DNA from: Chamaecrista fasciculata
Lineage: Eukaryota; Streptophyta; Magnoliopsida; Fabales; Fabaceae
Assembly (NCBI GenBank): GCA_003254925.1
Contig: QANZ01020508.1
Location: 1 to 64,000 of the forward strand
Direction: 5' to 3'
DNA: 64,000 bases
The notes under the pieces were generated by a model. That model worked only from the letters and a program-made list of their open reading frames with translations. It made no database searches and was not told where the DNA came from. Positions 27,652 through 43,640 of the stretch are shown here, piece after piece; the stretch's first letter is position 1; each line of letters begins with the position of its first letter. The position numbers and the translations under genes are program-made.

Positions 27652-28349
27652 TAAAAGCTCAACTTTAAAACCTTGGGCTGTCTGAAAACTAATCCAAATA
27701 GCTAAAGCATGTTTTTTTCAATACTAATAATTCCTCTCCTTTGTTAAAAAAAAAAATAAATAAGCCGTTCTTCTCCTCACTCCTCGTACTCGTAGTGGGT
27801 TTTTCAATACTAATAAAACGAATCGTTTAGTTTCTGCAGTGGGTTCCAATTTTCCGTAGAGAATCATTCCCGCCTTTTGATAAGTCCATTAATCTTCTGC
27901 AATCCCAATCCTCTCGTCGCCGCCGCCGCCGCCGCCACCGCCGTTTGACGACCATCGACGACGGCGCAGTTGTCCTTCCTAGCTCCCATTGTAGAGCGTG
28001 TATGTTTTCCCTCTTACTTCACTTTCCTTTTCCTTTAAAAAATATAATAAAGAACTGAACGATAAATGGGTTTGTCTTGCTTTAGCTTTAGGCGTTTGAT
28101 ATTGTGGGAGTAGATTAACTTAGTAGCACCTTGTTTTAATTTTTGTTTTCCGAAACATCTATTAGGCGTGATTGGGACTGTTCTGATTTATCTTCATGAG
28201 CATAAGCTGTTTGTTCAATTGACTGAATGGGTTTTATGTCGAGTTAAGGCGCATGCTTCTGGCGGCACCGTTTAGATTGTTGGGATTGTGCATTTTAGGA
28301 TGAACAATTTACTTCTTTCCATTCTTTTTCAGACTACATCAACAGGAGA
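27652..28349 (+). promoter_or_regulatory. GARS promoter and 5' leader
   Basis: A (CCG)n run at about 27917-27945 lies in the presumed 5' UTR. A leader intron is likely between a donor near 27999 (gcgt/gtatgt) and the acceptor tttttcag at 28332, leaving 17 bases before the ATG. No clear TATA box. Confidence 0.45.
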
Positions 28350-31300
28350 ATGTCTTGCACTACCTTAAACTTTGGAGCTTCTTCGAGTCTTTACCATGGA
28401 ATTTCTAGGCCATTTACGTTCAGACACGCCTGTATTTTCCAAAAGTCTTCTGCTTTCTTCATTGATCACTTGAATTTGAGACTTACCAATCATAGTCTTG
28501 TCCCAGACACTCGCCATTTTAGTGGGTCACAGGCATTTCACAGCGTCTTCAAATGTGCTGTTGGAGAGCCATCAGTTTCTGCTGGTGCTGGCACAAATAG
28601 TGAATCTCGTGAGCACTGCAGTAACTTTATCATTTCCTTGCCGTTGTTTATGTATTACGTAATTTTCATTTTTTCATCGTTATGATTTAAGCTAAAGTAA
28701 TGCAATACCTTTCTATTGTCTTTATTGTAAGACTTCTTGTCATTTATTGATTTGTTTTACTTTGTTTGTGTCAAAGAAGAAGGGTTGGTTGTTCTAGTTA
28801 TTGGTGGAGGCGGACGTGAACATGCACTTTGCTATGCGTTGCAACGGTCACCTTCCTGTGGTGCTGTATTCTGTGCCCCAGGCAATGCAGGAATTTCCAA
28901 GTCAGGAAATGCCACTTGTGTTTCAGACCTTGATATCAATGATGGAGCGGCGGTAATCTCATTTTGCCACAAGTGGGGTGTGGGACTAGTTGTTGTGGGA
29001 CCTGAGGCTCCACTTGTTTCAGGTATTGTGAATGATTTAGTCAAGGCTGGAATCCCAGCTTTTGGGCCATCTGCAGAGGCTGCTGCTTTGGAAGGTTCAA
29101 AGAATTTCATGAAGCATTTGTGTGACAAATATGAAATTCCTACTGCTAAGGTCTGTCTTCTTATTCTGAATCTCAACTATTATACTGACAAATAATCTTT
29201 ATTCTAATGGGAAAATTTTGTTCAATTTTTGTGATCTCAACTATTACCTTTGAATATGTTGTCCAATTTTTGCCCCATAAGTTGTCATATGTGATTATGT
29301 GCCCCCGTCCCCACAAAAATTTGTTACATACCAAAATTTCATTAAAATTGTATTGTGGTGGTTTTCTATTATATATTTATTTCAATAAAAGTTTACTAGT
29401 TTACCTTATAAAATGTCTGCTGTTAATTTTTTTTTTAAATGTTATCTATTAAGCAAGTAGGATTATGATAACGAGATGAGACTTGTCTTTGAGAATCAGT
29501 GAAGCCCTCGTCTTTGTGTCCTTGTTTTTTCTTTCTCAGTTCCAAGCATATGATGTTCTTCCCTTATCTCTTTGGAGCTCATCTCTATGCGTTCAACCTG
29601 GTTTTATGTCACATTGCTGCCATTAATTTACTAACTCCTTACTGATCCTGAATCATTAGTGCAGTACAAAACCTTTACGGACCCATTTGCTGCAAAGCAA
29701 TATATCCAAGAACAAGGAGCCCCAATTGTTATTAAAGCAGATGGTCTGGCTGCTGGGAAAGGAGTAACTGTTGCCATGACACTGGAACAGGCATATGAAG
29801 CCGTTGATTCAATGCTGGTGAAGGGTAATTTTGGTTCTGCTGGTTCTCGTGTCATTGTTGAGGAATTTCTTGAAGGAGAGGAGGTATCTTTTTTTGCTCT
29901 TGTTGATGGAGAAAATGCAATTCCACTGGAATCTGCTCAGGACCATAAGCGAGTTGGTGATGGTGATACTGGGCCAAATACCGGTGGCATGGGCGCATAC
30001 TCTCCAGCCCCTATTTTAACCAAGGAACTTCAGTCCATTGTGATGGATTCTATTATCATCCCTACAGTGAAAGGAATGTCAGCAGAAGGTTGCAAATTTG
30101 TCGGAGTCCTCTATGCTGGGCTTATGATTGAGAAAAAGTCTGGCTTGCCTAAGCTGATTGAGTATAACGTACGCTTTGGAGACCCAGAATGCCAGGTCAG
30201 TTTGGTTTCAGATGCCTGATTGTGACTATCCATTTTCTAGTTATAAGTATCTTAACGCTTTGAGTGGCTTATAGCATATCTTAAGGCATCCTGCGTGAGT
30301 AGTAAATCACGACTCCAGTAACCTCATCTTCCAATGCACAATTGATGATGTAGATGGATGATCCATTGATGCTTGCATTTCTCTGTTCAAAGGTTTCAAT
30401 TTTATTTTTTCCTTTTTTTTTTTGCCAATTTTAAAAATTTATCAAACGACTTTTGCCTATTATATTATCAGCTGTGATAATTTTTTTTTTTACTCGTGGC
30501 TTTAGGCATTCGGTCATTATTTTTAGTTTTGACCTGGTCTATTATTTGATGTCTCTGCTGAACTGATTACTACCCACTTTGGAATTTCAAAAGTTTTAAA
30601 TCCAGATTATTTTCTTCGAAAATCCTCTAGTGTACTCCCTCCTTTTTATTAGGTTCATCTAATTTGGAGAAAGGAAATTGTCATCATAGCAATCAGTCTT
30701 AGTTCCATTTTCTTTGGATTCCTTCCCTTATCCTCTCTTCCCTCTTCCCAAACACTCCTCGATCATCTTTTCTGTTCACTATAATTGTTGGTTTTTGGGG
30801 GGCCTTTAGTTCTCTGATTTATTGTTATTACATTTTTTGTGGCTTGAATTGTTATTACATATTTGATCATTCAATTTATTGATTTGAAAATTAGGCTATA
30901 ACATGTGGTAACAGATACTCACATTGTGGTTACATATCTCTTTTCAGATACTAACAACATTGAAGTGTTAACTAATATGTTCTTCTTTCTTTTCCCTTTT
31001 TGCAAATTTAAATAGGTCCTGATGGTCCGTTTGGAGTCTGATTTAGCACAAGTTCTGCTAGCAGCATGCAGAGGAGAGCTTAGTGATGTATCATTGAACT
31101 GGTCTCCGGGCTCTGCTATGGTTGTCGTAATGGCAAGTAATGGATATCCTGGATCCTATCAGAAGGGAACTTTGATCCAAAACCTTGAAGAAGCCGAGAG
31201 TGTTGCTCCAGGCATCAAGATTTTCCATGCTGGAACTGCTTTTGACTCTGAGGGCCGGTTTATCGCCACCGGGGGGCGTGTTCTTGGTGTTACTGCCAAG

Positions 31301-31432
31301 GGGAATGATCTCGAAGAGGCACGCGAGCGGGCTTATCAAGCCGTTGAGGAGATTAACTGGCCAGGAGGCTTCTACCGGCGAGATATTGGATGGCGGGCCC
31401 TTTCCAAGAGACATTTTGCTACAAAGGGATAA
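28350..31432 (+). CDS. PUR2: Phosphoribosylamine-glycine ligase (GAR synthetase), plastid-targeted
   Basis: Catalyses the ATP-dependent joining of glycine to 5-phosphoribosylamine, giving GAR, the second step of de novo purine synthesis. Four coding exons: 28350-28608, 28777-29150, 29665-30195, 31016-31432; total 526 aa, close to the Arabidopsis protein. Residues 1 to about 85 are Ser-rich and poor in acids, as expected of an organelle transit peptide. The N domain starts [17 protein letters not shown] (about 92-108), with GPEAPLVSG after it. The ATP-grasp domain runs from about 212, with [15 protein letters not shown] (232-246), [15 protein letters not shown] and RFGDPECQ (381-388). The C domain has [10 protein letters not shown] and [11 protein letters not shown]. 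The exon 2 acceptor is ambiguous by one NAG codon. All key motifs are intact. Confidence 0.95.
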
Positions 31433-31508
31433 ACTTACTGTGAGTGAAGGGATTTGTTTAGATGATCAGCTTAGTGATTTTTCTATCAAATTATGTATCA
31501 CGTTCTCT

Positions 31509-31514
31509 AATAAA
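31509..31514 (+). terminator. Polyadenylation signal of GARS
   Basis: AATAAA 77 bases after the stop codon, in a T-rich context, is the likely near-upstream polyadenylation element. Confidence 0.5.
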
Positions 31515-32361
31515 ACCATGGTACGTGGAATATTTTTGTGAAAGAGCAAAGTGAAATTGACCATGTATCATGTTTTATGGAAGAACTTGATAATAACGAA
31601 TTAGGAGTATCCAAATCTTTCTTTCTTATGTTGGTGTGACATAATTTAAGTCGGGTGGGAAACAACTTCGAAATCCAAATGGAGAACGAAGCATCCGGAC
31701 AAAGATATGGTATCCCCCGAAAAGAAAAAAAAGGTCATATCAGTTTGTATTGCAATTTACGTTTCTGTGGAACACAAAATGAAGAGTGGTATCTTGTAAT
31801 GTAATACTAATTTTAAGAGCTAATGTTTTTTTGGTAGGATTAAGAGCTAAATTTTTGCTTTGGCTTTAAATGTCTTTTTAAAGAATCGGGATCCTTCATT
31901 CCTCTTATATGAGATTTTTTTTATAACAATGATCTTTCTGATTTATTTTAATTGTATGCAAATCAATCATTGATAACTTCTCTTTAGATTGGTGTTATTA
32001 GATATCTTTTGCTGATAGTTTTAATTAGATAGAAAAAATACTCGTAACTATAGACTTATTAGATAGTTTTATCTCATTCAATAGTTTGAGATTAAAACGA
32101 AATATTTTGTCGATATTTAAAACCAAACTAAGGTGAATCTTTTATAATATAAAAGATCAAATTAAACATTAAAACATATATTTAAGACTAAATTAACTCC
32201 ACCCAAAACTAATGCTACTTTTGTTACCTATGCCTATCTTAAAAGTTTCTCTTGGCTGTTATCTCAAATAAAAGAAAAAAAAAATTGATTGAGATGAGAT
32301 TAATAGTGCATTTTAAAAAGCCTATAATAAAACGATGAACTTTTAGTAAATTTCAAAATTT
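31515..32361. other. Intergenic AT-rich DNA, no gene seen
   Basis: Downstream of GARS; contains diverged gattaaa/ttaattagat dispersed-repeat pieces (31990-32180) but nothing I can delimit. Confidence 0.5.
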
Positions 32362-32836
32362 ATGTTATTTAAAATTGATACGTTTAAAGTTAGTTAAATC
32401 AAGAAAATAGAATGTAATTGTGGCCCTTTTAATTGAATGGTGAATTGCTTAAAAGATTAGAATGTCAAATTAAAGTGTAATTTTGACAAAATGAGTAAAG
32501 AAGATGATGATACGAATGACAGTCACACAAGGAATAAAGGCAAACAAATTTAATATACATGTATCCAAAAAAATACATAGTTACATGTTGTAGTTGGNTT
32601 ATTTTATTTAAAATTGATACGTTTAAAGTTAATTAAATCAAGAAAATAGAATGTAATTGTGGCCCTTTTAATTGAATGGTGAATTGCTTAAAAGATTAGA
32701 ATGTCAAATTAAAGTTTAATTTTGACAAAATGAGTAAAGAAGATGATGATACGAATGACAGTCACACAAGGAATAAAGGCAAACAAATTTAATATACATG
32801 TATCCAAAAAAATACATAGTTACATGTTGTAGTTGG
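32362..32836. repeat. 239-bp tandem duplication with an N at the junction
   Basis: A block starting tttaaaattgatacg at about 32367 recurs at about 32606 with a constant 239-base offset and only about two substitutions (for example ttagttaaatc against ttaattaaatc). A single N at 32598 falls where the first copy joins the second. A real tandem duplication and an unresolved assembly overlap are both possible. Confidence 0.8.
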
Positions 32837-33825
32837 AGAATGTGAAAGAGCAGTGGGGGATAGATCTAGAAGGCCCTAGACAAGAAGAAAGCGAAAGCGA
32901 TGGAAATTGGAAAATTGATGGCACTCTCACTCATACTGTCACACTCATGAAAAATAGCGAAACACTCTTTGGAATTGGAATACACTCAAACTTCGTTATG
33001 TCCATACTATATTCTTCTCTCCACATTATTGAGTACGGATTTATTTTGTATTAGCAAATATGAACACTGTCTCCTCATCCAAATGCCTTTTCACTCAATA
33101 AAAATATAATATATTTATGAACGTAAAGTATGATAGAATCTCTCCAACACTATTTGAATTTGTTTATAAAAGGTGATGAAGGTCACAACTTGTTTGTAGA
33201 AGGTGGGAAAGGTCACTCCCAAAATGATCTAATAGTTAAAGAATTTTGAAAAAAACTTCAAAGACTTGTAAGAAAATTAAACAAATATAGAATCTATATT
33301 AAGCTCTTTTGATAAATTAGTTGAGAGATGAATACAGAGAATAAGAAAATAAGATTAAAAAATAAATAATTTTCGACTAATTAACGCATGCATACAATAA
33401 AAAATATAATTATTTAATCATTCAAATCATTATAGAGTATTGAGAAATAATATTTGTATTTTTTTTTTGGGTAAATTAAATTAGTATTTTGCTTACTGAT
33501 TTCATCATAAAATGGGGGAGAAATGGAGAGAAAATCGTACCCGCAAAATCCAACAAAGATGATTCTAGAGTCAGTCCACGTGTTTCTACATAATTAGGCA
33601 ATAGTAATAAATACCCCTCAATTCATAAAACCCTTGTGCTCTGCTCTATTCTGCTCAACCTCCATTTCTAATTCTATCCCTCCCATTCATTCATTTCTTC
33701 AACACTTCATCTCTATTCTCTAACCCTTCCTCTCCGATTACCTTCACATACTTTCTCTTCTCTTCAACTGTTGGGTCTTGATCATCGCTTGTTCCTCAAG
33801 TTTTCTAATTCAATTCTCTTTATAA
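32837..33825 (+). promoter_or_regulatory. Promoter region and 5' UTR of plastid Hsp70
   Basis: A CACGTG G-box lies at 33577-33582. Just upstream, gattctagag (33561-33570) resembles a degenerate heat-shock element half-site pair, but only weakly. From about 33640 the sequence becomes CT-rich (ccttcctctccgatta, cttctcttcaac), typical of a plant 5' UTR. A 73-codon open frame at 32833-33054 shows no recognised features and is not called a gene. Confidence 0.45.
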
Positions 33826-37213
<3,388 letters not shown>

Positions 37214-38429
37214 GCACCAGCAGTAGCAACACAAATTAACTGATATATACCTTCTTTTTGGGGGTAATAGAATCGTAGTGATTTTTGTTTTAGTGGAATA
37301 ATGTTTTCTTTGAAGCCACAAGGGGATGTCAGATTTCATAGATGCTCACCAAAGCATAATTTACCTTGGAAATCTCAAGTGTCAACGTGGAATATGTATG
37401 CTGATATAGTATATTTGTTATTGTTAATAGTAACCGTATCAGTTATTGGTTCAAACTCAATGTGTCTCTTTTTCTCGGACTTTGTTGAGGACTGAATTTT
37501 CAGGGAAAACAGCAATCCACCTCTATTGGCCATTTGGTTTGAGGGCAATACAACAGGCATATTTGATGGGAAATATAACTGAAAAGCAAGAAAAAGGAAA
37601 TTTCAAACTTGTTTCGTAGACTAGATGCTGATGATAACGGCAAGTGTAATGATCAAAACAAAAAATGAGAACTGTAGAAAGAGGAATTGATGTTATAATA
37701 CTATTACAATAAAACCGAAGTTTAAAATGAACAAGAAAACCTTTGGAGAACAGATGTTTCCAAACGAAGTTGCATACTTATAAAATTTGAAGGGCAAGAC
37801 TTGAGAACAATCCTAAACCTTAAACTCTAAAGTTCTTTTTGACAAAAATTTTATACAAAGTCAATCATGACAGAGAAAAAATATTAAACTAATTATAGAA
37901 GACTATTGATTAGAAATAATAAAAATATAAAGAATTTGTAAGCATCAAATACAATTCTCGAGTATGAAACTAATCTAATCATTAGTAGAGTACAAATTAC
38001 AAAAACAAACACATTAAAGTTTACAGATATAATTACAAATGTACAGTAACTAATGTAAACATATATACAAAAAAAATGAGAAAACGTAGGATATTCTCCA
38101 ATTTTCAGTATAATGGCAATTCTATCTTCGCCTATATCCACAAGAGAGAACAAAACTATCGACAGACTAGAAGGATATCTGAGTTTCAAACGGTATGTAC
38201 GAATGGTATCGAAAGAATGAAAAGAAAAAACAGAAATGCGGTATTCACAAGTATCCTCCATCTTCTCTATTTTCTCGTTTTTGTTAGAAATCACTAAACA
38301 TATCACCACCATAAAAATTATTCACACGAAAAATATACAGCTACTATAGTAAGGTAGTGATAACTTCAGAGGGCAGAAGGCTACCACACCATATGGTACC
38401 TCTCCTGCACAAACTCCACATTGATTCTA
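37214..38429. other. Convergent 3' region between Hsp70 and PB1 gene
   Basis: Both genes end here, so the region holds two 3' UTRs. A 139-codon open frame on the minus strand (37893-38312) is low-complexity and hydrophobic and looks like chance. No RNA gene or repeat recognised. Confidence 0.5.
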
Positions 38430-40321
38430 CTACTCTAATATAAGATGCCTAGGGCCCCGAGGAAGACTATGGGCTCCTTCAATTCTATATTGAGCATACT
38501 CATCATGGCAACCACCTTTAGAGTAGACCCCATTCCCTCTGTTATGTCTACTTGGAGGATAGTAAGGACTCCCCTTCCCCACTGAATAACATGAGGGAGG
38601 CCTTCCTATCCCAACCACTACTTGTGGATCTTGCGGCTGTCTAACCGATAGGTAGCTGCTGTGTAGAGGGTGTTGCTGTTGGTTGTTGTGATGATGATAA
38701 CAATAATCAAAAAACTGAAAATTAGGACTGCCTAAGCCACCACTGCTGTGACTGTGTTGGCTGTTTGGACTATGAATACTCGGATAGCTTCTCACTTTAG
38801 GCACAATGGGTATTGACTTAGTAGAACTATTTAAGGAGAAGGATTCATGATGACTTTCAGGTGAGTTGGATTTCGGGGTAGAACAAGTAGAGGAGGGGCT
38901 GAATACTCGGACAGGACTGAGTCTTGAGATCAAGCTTGTTCTTATGATACCATTGATGGCATCAATGTAACGCTGCTCCGACAAGTGAGGTTCATAGATT
39001 GTTGCTTGGTTCTCTAACACTATTGGCCTCGAAGGAAATAGGAAAGCTCTAAGCATAGAAGTTCCTCTACTTTCATAGCGGTCACACTCATTGAACATGT
39101 GCTTGAGATCTTCATCTGTCCTTACAGAGACCAAAGCATCGAGATCTTCATGGAATGGCCGATACTTGAGGACCATATCACAATCAATTAGAGCAGTGAC
39201 CTTCTGCATCAGCTCTGAAAATGTTGACAACAGAGCACATAAGCATTTTTTTCCTGAATATTTTGTTTTCTTCAAGGTCGCTTAAGTGACAAAGATTTCT
39301 TTTAAACAGTATGAGCAGTTTAAATCAGCGAACTAGTTTGAAGATCACTATTTCATATATACAAGCTTAGTTTATTGAAACATTATGAAACCTGTAGCTA
39401 TTCAGAGGGCACACTGCCTTAACTAGAATTATTGATCCAAGGTTTAAGAGTGCGGTTGCAATTACAGAAACACCAACACCCTATTCTAGTTCTCAAAAGA
39501 TGGAGTTATTTATCTAATACTCAGCATATCACTTTTGTACTGGGAATATGCTTTCATTACAATTCCATCCATCTAAAATGATATCAAGGGAATCCATCAA
39601 AATTCAAAACTGAATATATATATCATCGTTGGAAAATGCTGCAAAGAGTGCAAAAATGCAGCTGTTGCAAAATCACTACAACAACAATATTACGGCCACA
39701 CACCAAGCAAAGCTGGATTAAACAATATGCAATCCAAGTGCTATTCAGAAGACATAGTACCTGTTGGCCCAAAAAAAAAAAGACATTGCACCTATTTGGC
39801 CCCAAAAAACAAAGAAGACATAGTACCTAAGCCAGTATCAATATCAAAGGTTTTAAATTGGTTCTTCGGTCTTGATTGCAAATTAGGAAAATGCAACAAA
39901 ATGAAGAGAAATATCGCGGCTGCAATTGTCACTGCAAACCGCAATTTAGAACGTTACACTATTCCAAAACAAGCTAATATTGTGGTCAAATGAAACTAGA
40001 CTTCAATTATTTCCAGCTTCAAATCCTTCTAATCCAGATTGTTTTATTTTATTTCGTTTAACTTCTAATGCATACCAAAGTTCATTTATTCAGGAAGAAC
40101 AGAAATACAAGATATGCGTGAGATAAATAGAGGAAAAGACGAATACTTGAAATGGTGATGTCACGAGGTACGGCAATGACACGTGTCTCGCCGCCGACGT
40201 ACTTGAGTTGGCCGTCGGTGGGTCTTGGAAGAATCTTCCCGCCATGACTGCACAAGAACTTCACCTTATTCTTCGGAGACGAAGCTCCCCAATCACTGTC
40301 AACACCACATTCTCCCGACAT
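38430..40321 (-). CDS. PB1 domain-containing protein
   Basis: Protein of 319 aa from two exons on the minus strand: 40321-40147 and 39214-38430, joined across a 932-bp intron (donor caa/gtattc, acceptor ttttcag/agctgatg) that keeps the frame. The PB1 interaction fold spans about residues 20-105: VKFLCSHGGKILPRP carries the basic beta-1 lysine, KYVGGETRVIAVPRDITIS follows, and VSVRTDEDLKHMFNECD is the acidic OPCA-type turn. The rest is Ser/Pro/His/Gln-rich and probably disordered (SPSSTCSTPKSNSPES; an HHHHNNQQQH run). Plant PB1-only proteins are mostly uncharacterised scaffold or oligomerisation factors, so I do not assign a pathway. The gene converges on Hsp70. Confidence 0.88.
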
Positions 40322-41104
40322 TATGAATCCGATTGGAAAATGCAGAGAAGATGCACGACAAAACCTAGAAAATGGTTATAAATTGAGGTTTGAATTTAAC
40401 AAGAAAAAACGAGTGCCTGAAAGAACCTGAAATTAAAAATGATCAGGGTTCTCTGAAACTGAAACTGAAACTAGAACCTTCCGCTTTTCGCTCCAAATTT
40501 TTTTTAACCTAGACAAAGAACCATCTAACAAAACCCAGAATTTGTTTTTTCTCAATATAAAACACGAAGGATACCCTCAGCCTCAAGTGAATGTGGGTTT
40601 TGTTCGATGATTAAGAAACAAAAAGAGGAAAATTTACAAAAAGGAAAAAAAATAAAAAGTTAAATCGAGACCCCTCCGAGAGAAATTCGAGAATGAGAAG
40701 GAAGAGTGATTATAAGAAGAATTTAGGCATGGGAACGAAGTCCAAAAATAGCAGAAGAAATTAGATTTTAGCCTAATTTGCGTTTTGAGGGTTTGAACGC
40801 CAGCCATTTTGATGGGGGATTTGGGCATTCCTGGAAAGTCTCGCTTTCTCTCGTTGGAATGACCAACAGACTCGTCAACAAAAAGACAAAAGGAAAATAA
40901 AACAAACATTCCCTGAACTTCACACCGACACCATGTACTTCTGTTTCTAATTTTTTTTTAAATATTTTTCTGTTTTTTTAATTAAACATAAGGTAAATCA
41001 AATAGGTAAAAAGCTTTTTGAAAAATTGAAATGTTTAAAATTGATTAACTAAAATGGATCAAATTGAGAGAAAGTAATTATGGGATAGACCAAAATGTGA
41101 TTTT
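40322..41104 (-). promoter_or_regulatory. Promoter/5' UTR region of the PB1 gene
   Basis: Upstream of the minus-strand ATG. Read on the minus strand the stretch 40900-40330 is CT/TC-rich in places (cttccttctc), consistent with a leader. A 91-codon frame at 40634-40909 has no recognised feature. No firm TATA box. Confidence 0.35.
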
Positions 41105-41450
41105 AGCTAGAATAAAATGATGAAGTTTGGAAAAAAATAAAATGAGAGGAGGTTTGAAGAAAACTAAAAATGTAAAAAGAAACAAAATAAGAGGGACCAA
41201 ATTGAAAACAATAAACATATGAGGGAATACAAGGTAAATATAAAATGAGAGGAGGTTTGAAGAAATTTAAAAATGTAAAAGAAACAAAATAAGAAGGACC
41301 AAATTGAAAAACAATAAACATACGAGGCAACAAAAGGTAGAAAAAAATAGAGTAGGTTTGAAGTTAACTGAAAATTTAATAGAAACAAAATTAGAGTGAC
41401 CAAATTGAAAAACAATAGACATATGAGGTAACAAAAGGTAATTTTAGCCT
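41105..41450. repeat. Tandem repeat, about 103 bp, three copies
   Basis: A unit with ggtttgaag ... aaatgtaaaa(a)gaaacaaaataaga(g)ggaccaaattgaaaa ... aataaacata(t)gaggca recurs with starts near 41144, 41247 and 41350. The third copy is more diverged. Short open frames on the minus strand are by-products of the repeat. Confidence 0.7.
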
Positions 41451-43199
41451 TAAAGTAATAAGTACATTAGAAAATGGCAAAAAGCAGGAGCATAGATTCG
41501 AACGCATGCCGCGATAATTAGGGGGACCAACTATCATGGCACTAAGCTAAACATGCTGAGCACAATAACGCATACACTTTATTTATATATATCATGCCCC
41601 CCCCCCTAGCTCCGTCCCTGTTTATGTTAAGTCTCAAATTGATTTTTTTTTATCTTGTTGTTAAACATGACTTGATAGATTGAGGTTGACTCTCATATTT
41701 AACATTATAATATAGGGTTATATTATAGAAAAGGGAAATTTGACCAAATTGTCGATGATATAACATTGATTAACAAGGTAATACTTTGAAAAGGTCTATT
41801 GATAGAGTTAATTTTTTCTTCTTAAAATTTACACATTTTCCCACAAATTTGAATTAAAAAAACAGAAATGAAAATGAAGTAGCATAATAGAGGAGAGATA
41901 AAGAAACAAAAAAAAATCAAATGTCATATATACCAAACGTAATTTTTGTAGCATTACCCTTGATCTAAAGTCTAAACTTAAAAAAACATGGACTATGACG
42001 ACGTGGGTTCGAACTATAGTATCAAAGAAAAAGCAAGAGTTTAAGTGAATGTGCTACCCACTTTAAGAGCTTTTTCATCTAAAAAGTACTTTTTTAATTA
42101 AAAAAAGATTTTTTATAAATATTAAATTTTGTTTGGATAAATTTTTAAGAAAAATGAGAAGTTACAAAAAAAAAGTTAAAATATAACTTTTTTAAGAAGT
42201 TCACTTTTGTAGCTTCCACTTAAAGCACTTGTAAAAACTATTCTTTAGGTTCATTTTATTAATTATAAGTACTTTTGTCATTTTATATCCAAACAACATT
42301 GATAATTAAAAATACTAGTGCTTCACTCAAAAGAACTTCTAAAAAAAGTTTGATAAATAAAGTTCTTTTTTTTATAAGCTTATCTAAACGGGCTTTAAGT
42401 TTTTTGTGATTTTGTTTTTGTTTTGAGTTTTTGAAACCTCTAATGACTTAGATGTGTTTTTACATGGCATGTGGTTCACATGTATATTGTATTTAGCCCT
42501 GTGAATTGAAGTATATATGATAATATGAATGTAAAGTTATATATTAGGAAATATTTAGTCCTTTCTCCACAATTTAAGCATTGAGATTTTGATAATTGGT
42601 TCTTGCATGAATGGTCAAGACTCAAGATTAACACACCAAGTTGCGATTTTCTTAGTGGTCATGTGACAAATATATAATGATCATTCATGTCTTTGGCTAA
42701 TGGGCTTGGGAAAGTGAGTTTTTGTTTACTCTTCAATTTGTCGGGAAAACATATATCATATTTTAGTACGTAGCTGATTTTTGAAACGTGCGAGATATGT
42801 TAGAGAGTGAATCGGCTGAATGGGTGTGGTAATGTATGTTGAAATATGAATCTAAACCGTCCATCTTTATTCTAATTTTGGTTTCCAATGATGATTGAAT
42901 GAATGGACAATTTAAATTCATACTTCAACCATACTTTATGGCTTTATTGTTCCTAATCCAATCGATCCACTCCCGATATTATTAGTTCATTATTGGTTTT
43001 TATCGATCAATGTTGTATTGAAATACTCATACATATGAATTTGTCAAGCTTATATATGCTTTCTTTCTTTTCTTTTTGTTTTTTTCTAACATTATGGGAG
43101 GCACAAAAGGAGCCAAAAGCACAACAAACGGGTTTTTTATTTTTATAATATAAAAAAAATAAAAAAGAATCCACATCACAAAAAAAAAAATAATTCTTC
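41451..43199. other. Intergenic AT-rich DNA, no gene seen
   Basis: No gene. A C-run followed by tagctccgtccctg (about 41597-41620) has the look of a degraded transposon terminus. AT-rich filler with an agcttataagct-like pair (42060-42400) suggests an old foldback (aaaagtac.../...gtactttt). Confidence 0.4.
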
Positions 43200-43640
43200 A
43201 TTTGGGTGCCACGTGACACCCGTTGTTTTTTTTATTATTTTTTTTTTAAAAAAAACCTCTAGAGACAGGTCAAATGGCGATTTTACACAGTTTGATCTGT
43301 GCCAAACTGATACACGCACAGCGTGTGTCAGTGATTTGAACACACGGTCATGGGACTGTGTGGCCCGTGATCGTGCGGTCACTTTAGAGGAGGCAAATGC
43401 CTCCTCTATATAAACCGAGGGGGGAGGGGTGGAGTTTTTTAAAAAAATTCAGGGAAAGAAAGTGGGAGAGAGTTTGAAGGCAGCCGAGAAGAGAAAATTT
43501 TTTGGGTGAGTTTGAGGAAGAGTTTGAGAGTGAAAGTGAGAGAGAGTTTGAGAGTGAGATAGATTTAGTCCGAAAGAAAAGGAGAAGTAGACAAGTGAAG
43601 GAAAAAGATGTAAGTATTTTTTTTTTTGGTTTAATTTTGT
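43200..43640 (+). promoter_or_regulatory. Orphan promoter-like block with GA-rich leader
   Basis: A GC-richer island stands out in AT-rich DNA: a near-palindromic ggtgccacgtgacacc (contains CACGTG, about 43205-43220), a TATA box ctatataaacc (43407-43417), then a long GA-rich leader (gggagagagtttgag repeated) and a donor-like gatg/taagta near 43609. No reading frame follows. It resembles the promoter and leader of a transposon or a lost gene. Confidence 0.4.

Noticed and set aside
32833..33054. 73-codon frame upstream of Hsp70
   Set aside because: No recognised domain, hydrophobic random C-terminal half, starts at the edge of the tandem duplication; kept as promoter region.
37893..38312. 139-codon minus-strand frame between Hsp70 and PB1
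   Set aside because: Low-complexity Ile/Phe/Ser-rich translation of AT-rich DNA in a convergent 3' region; no motif.
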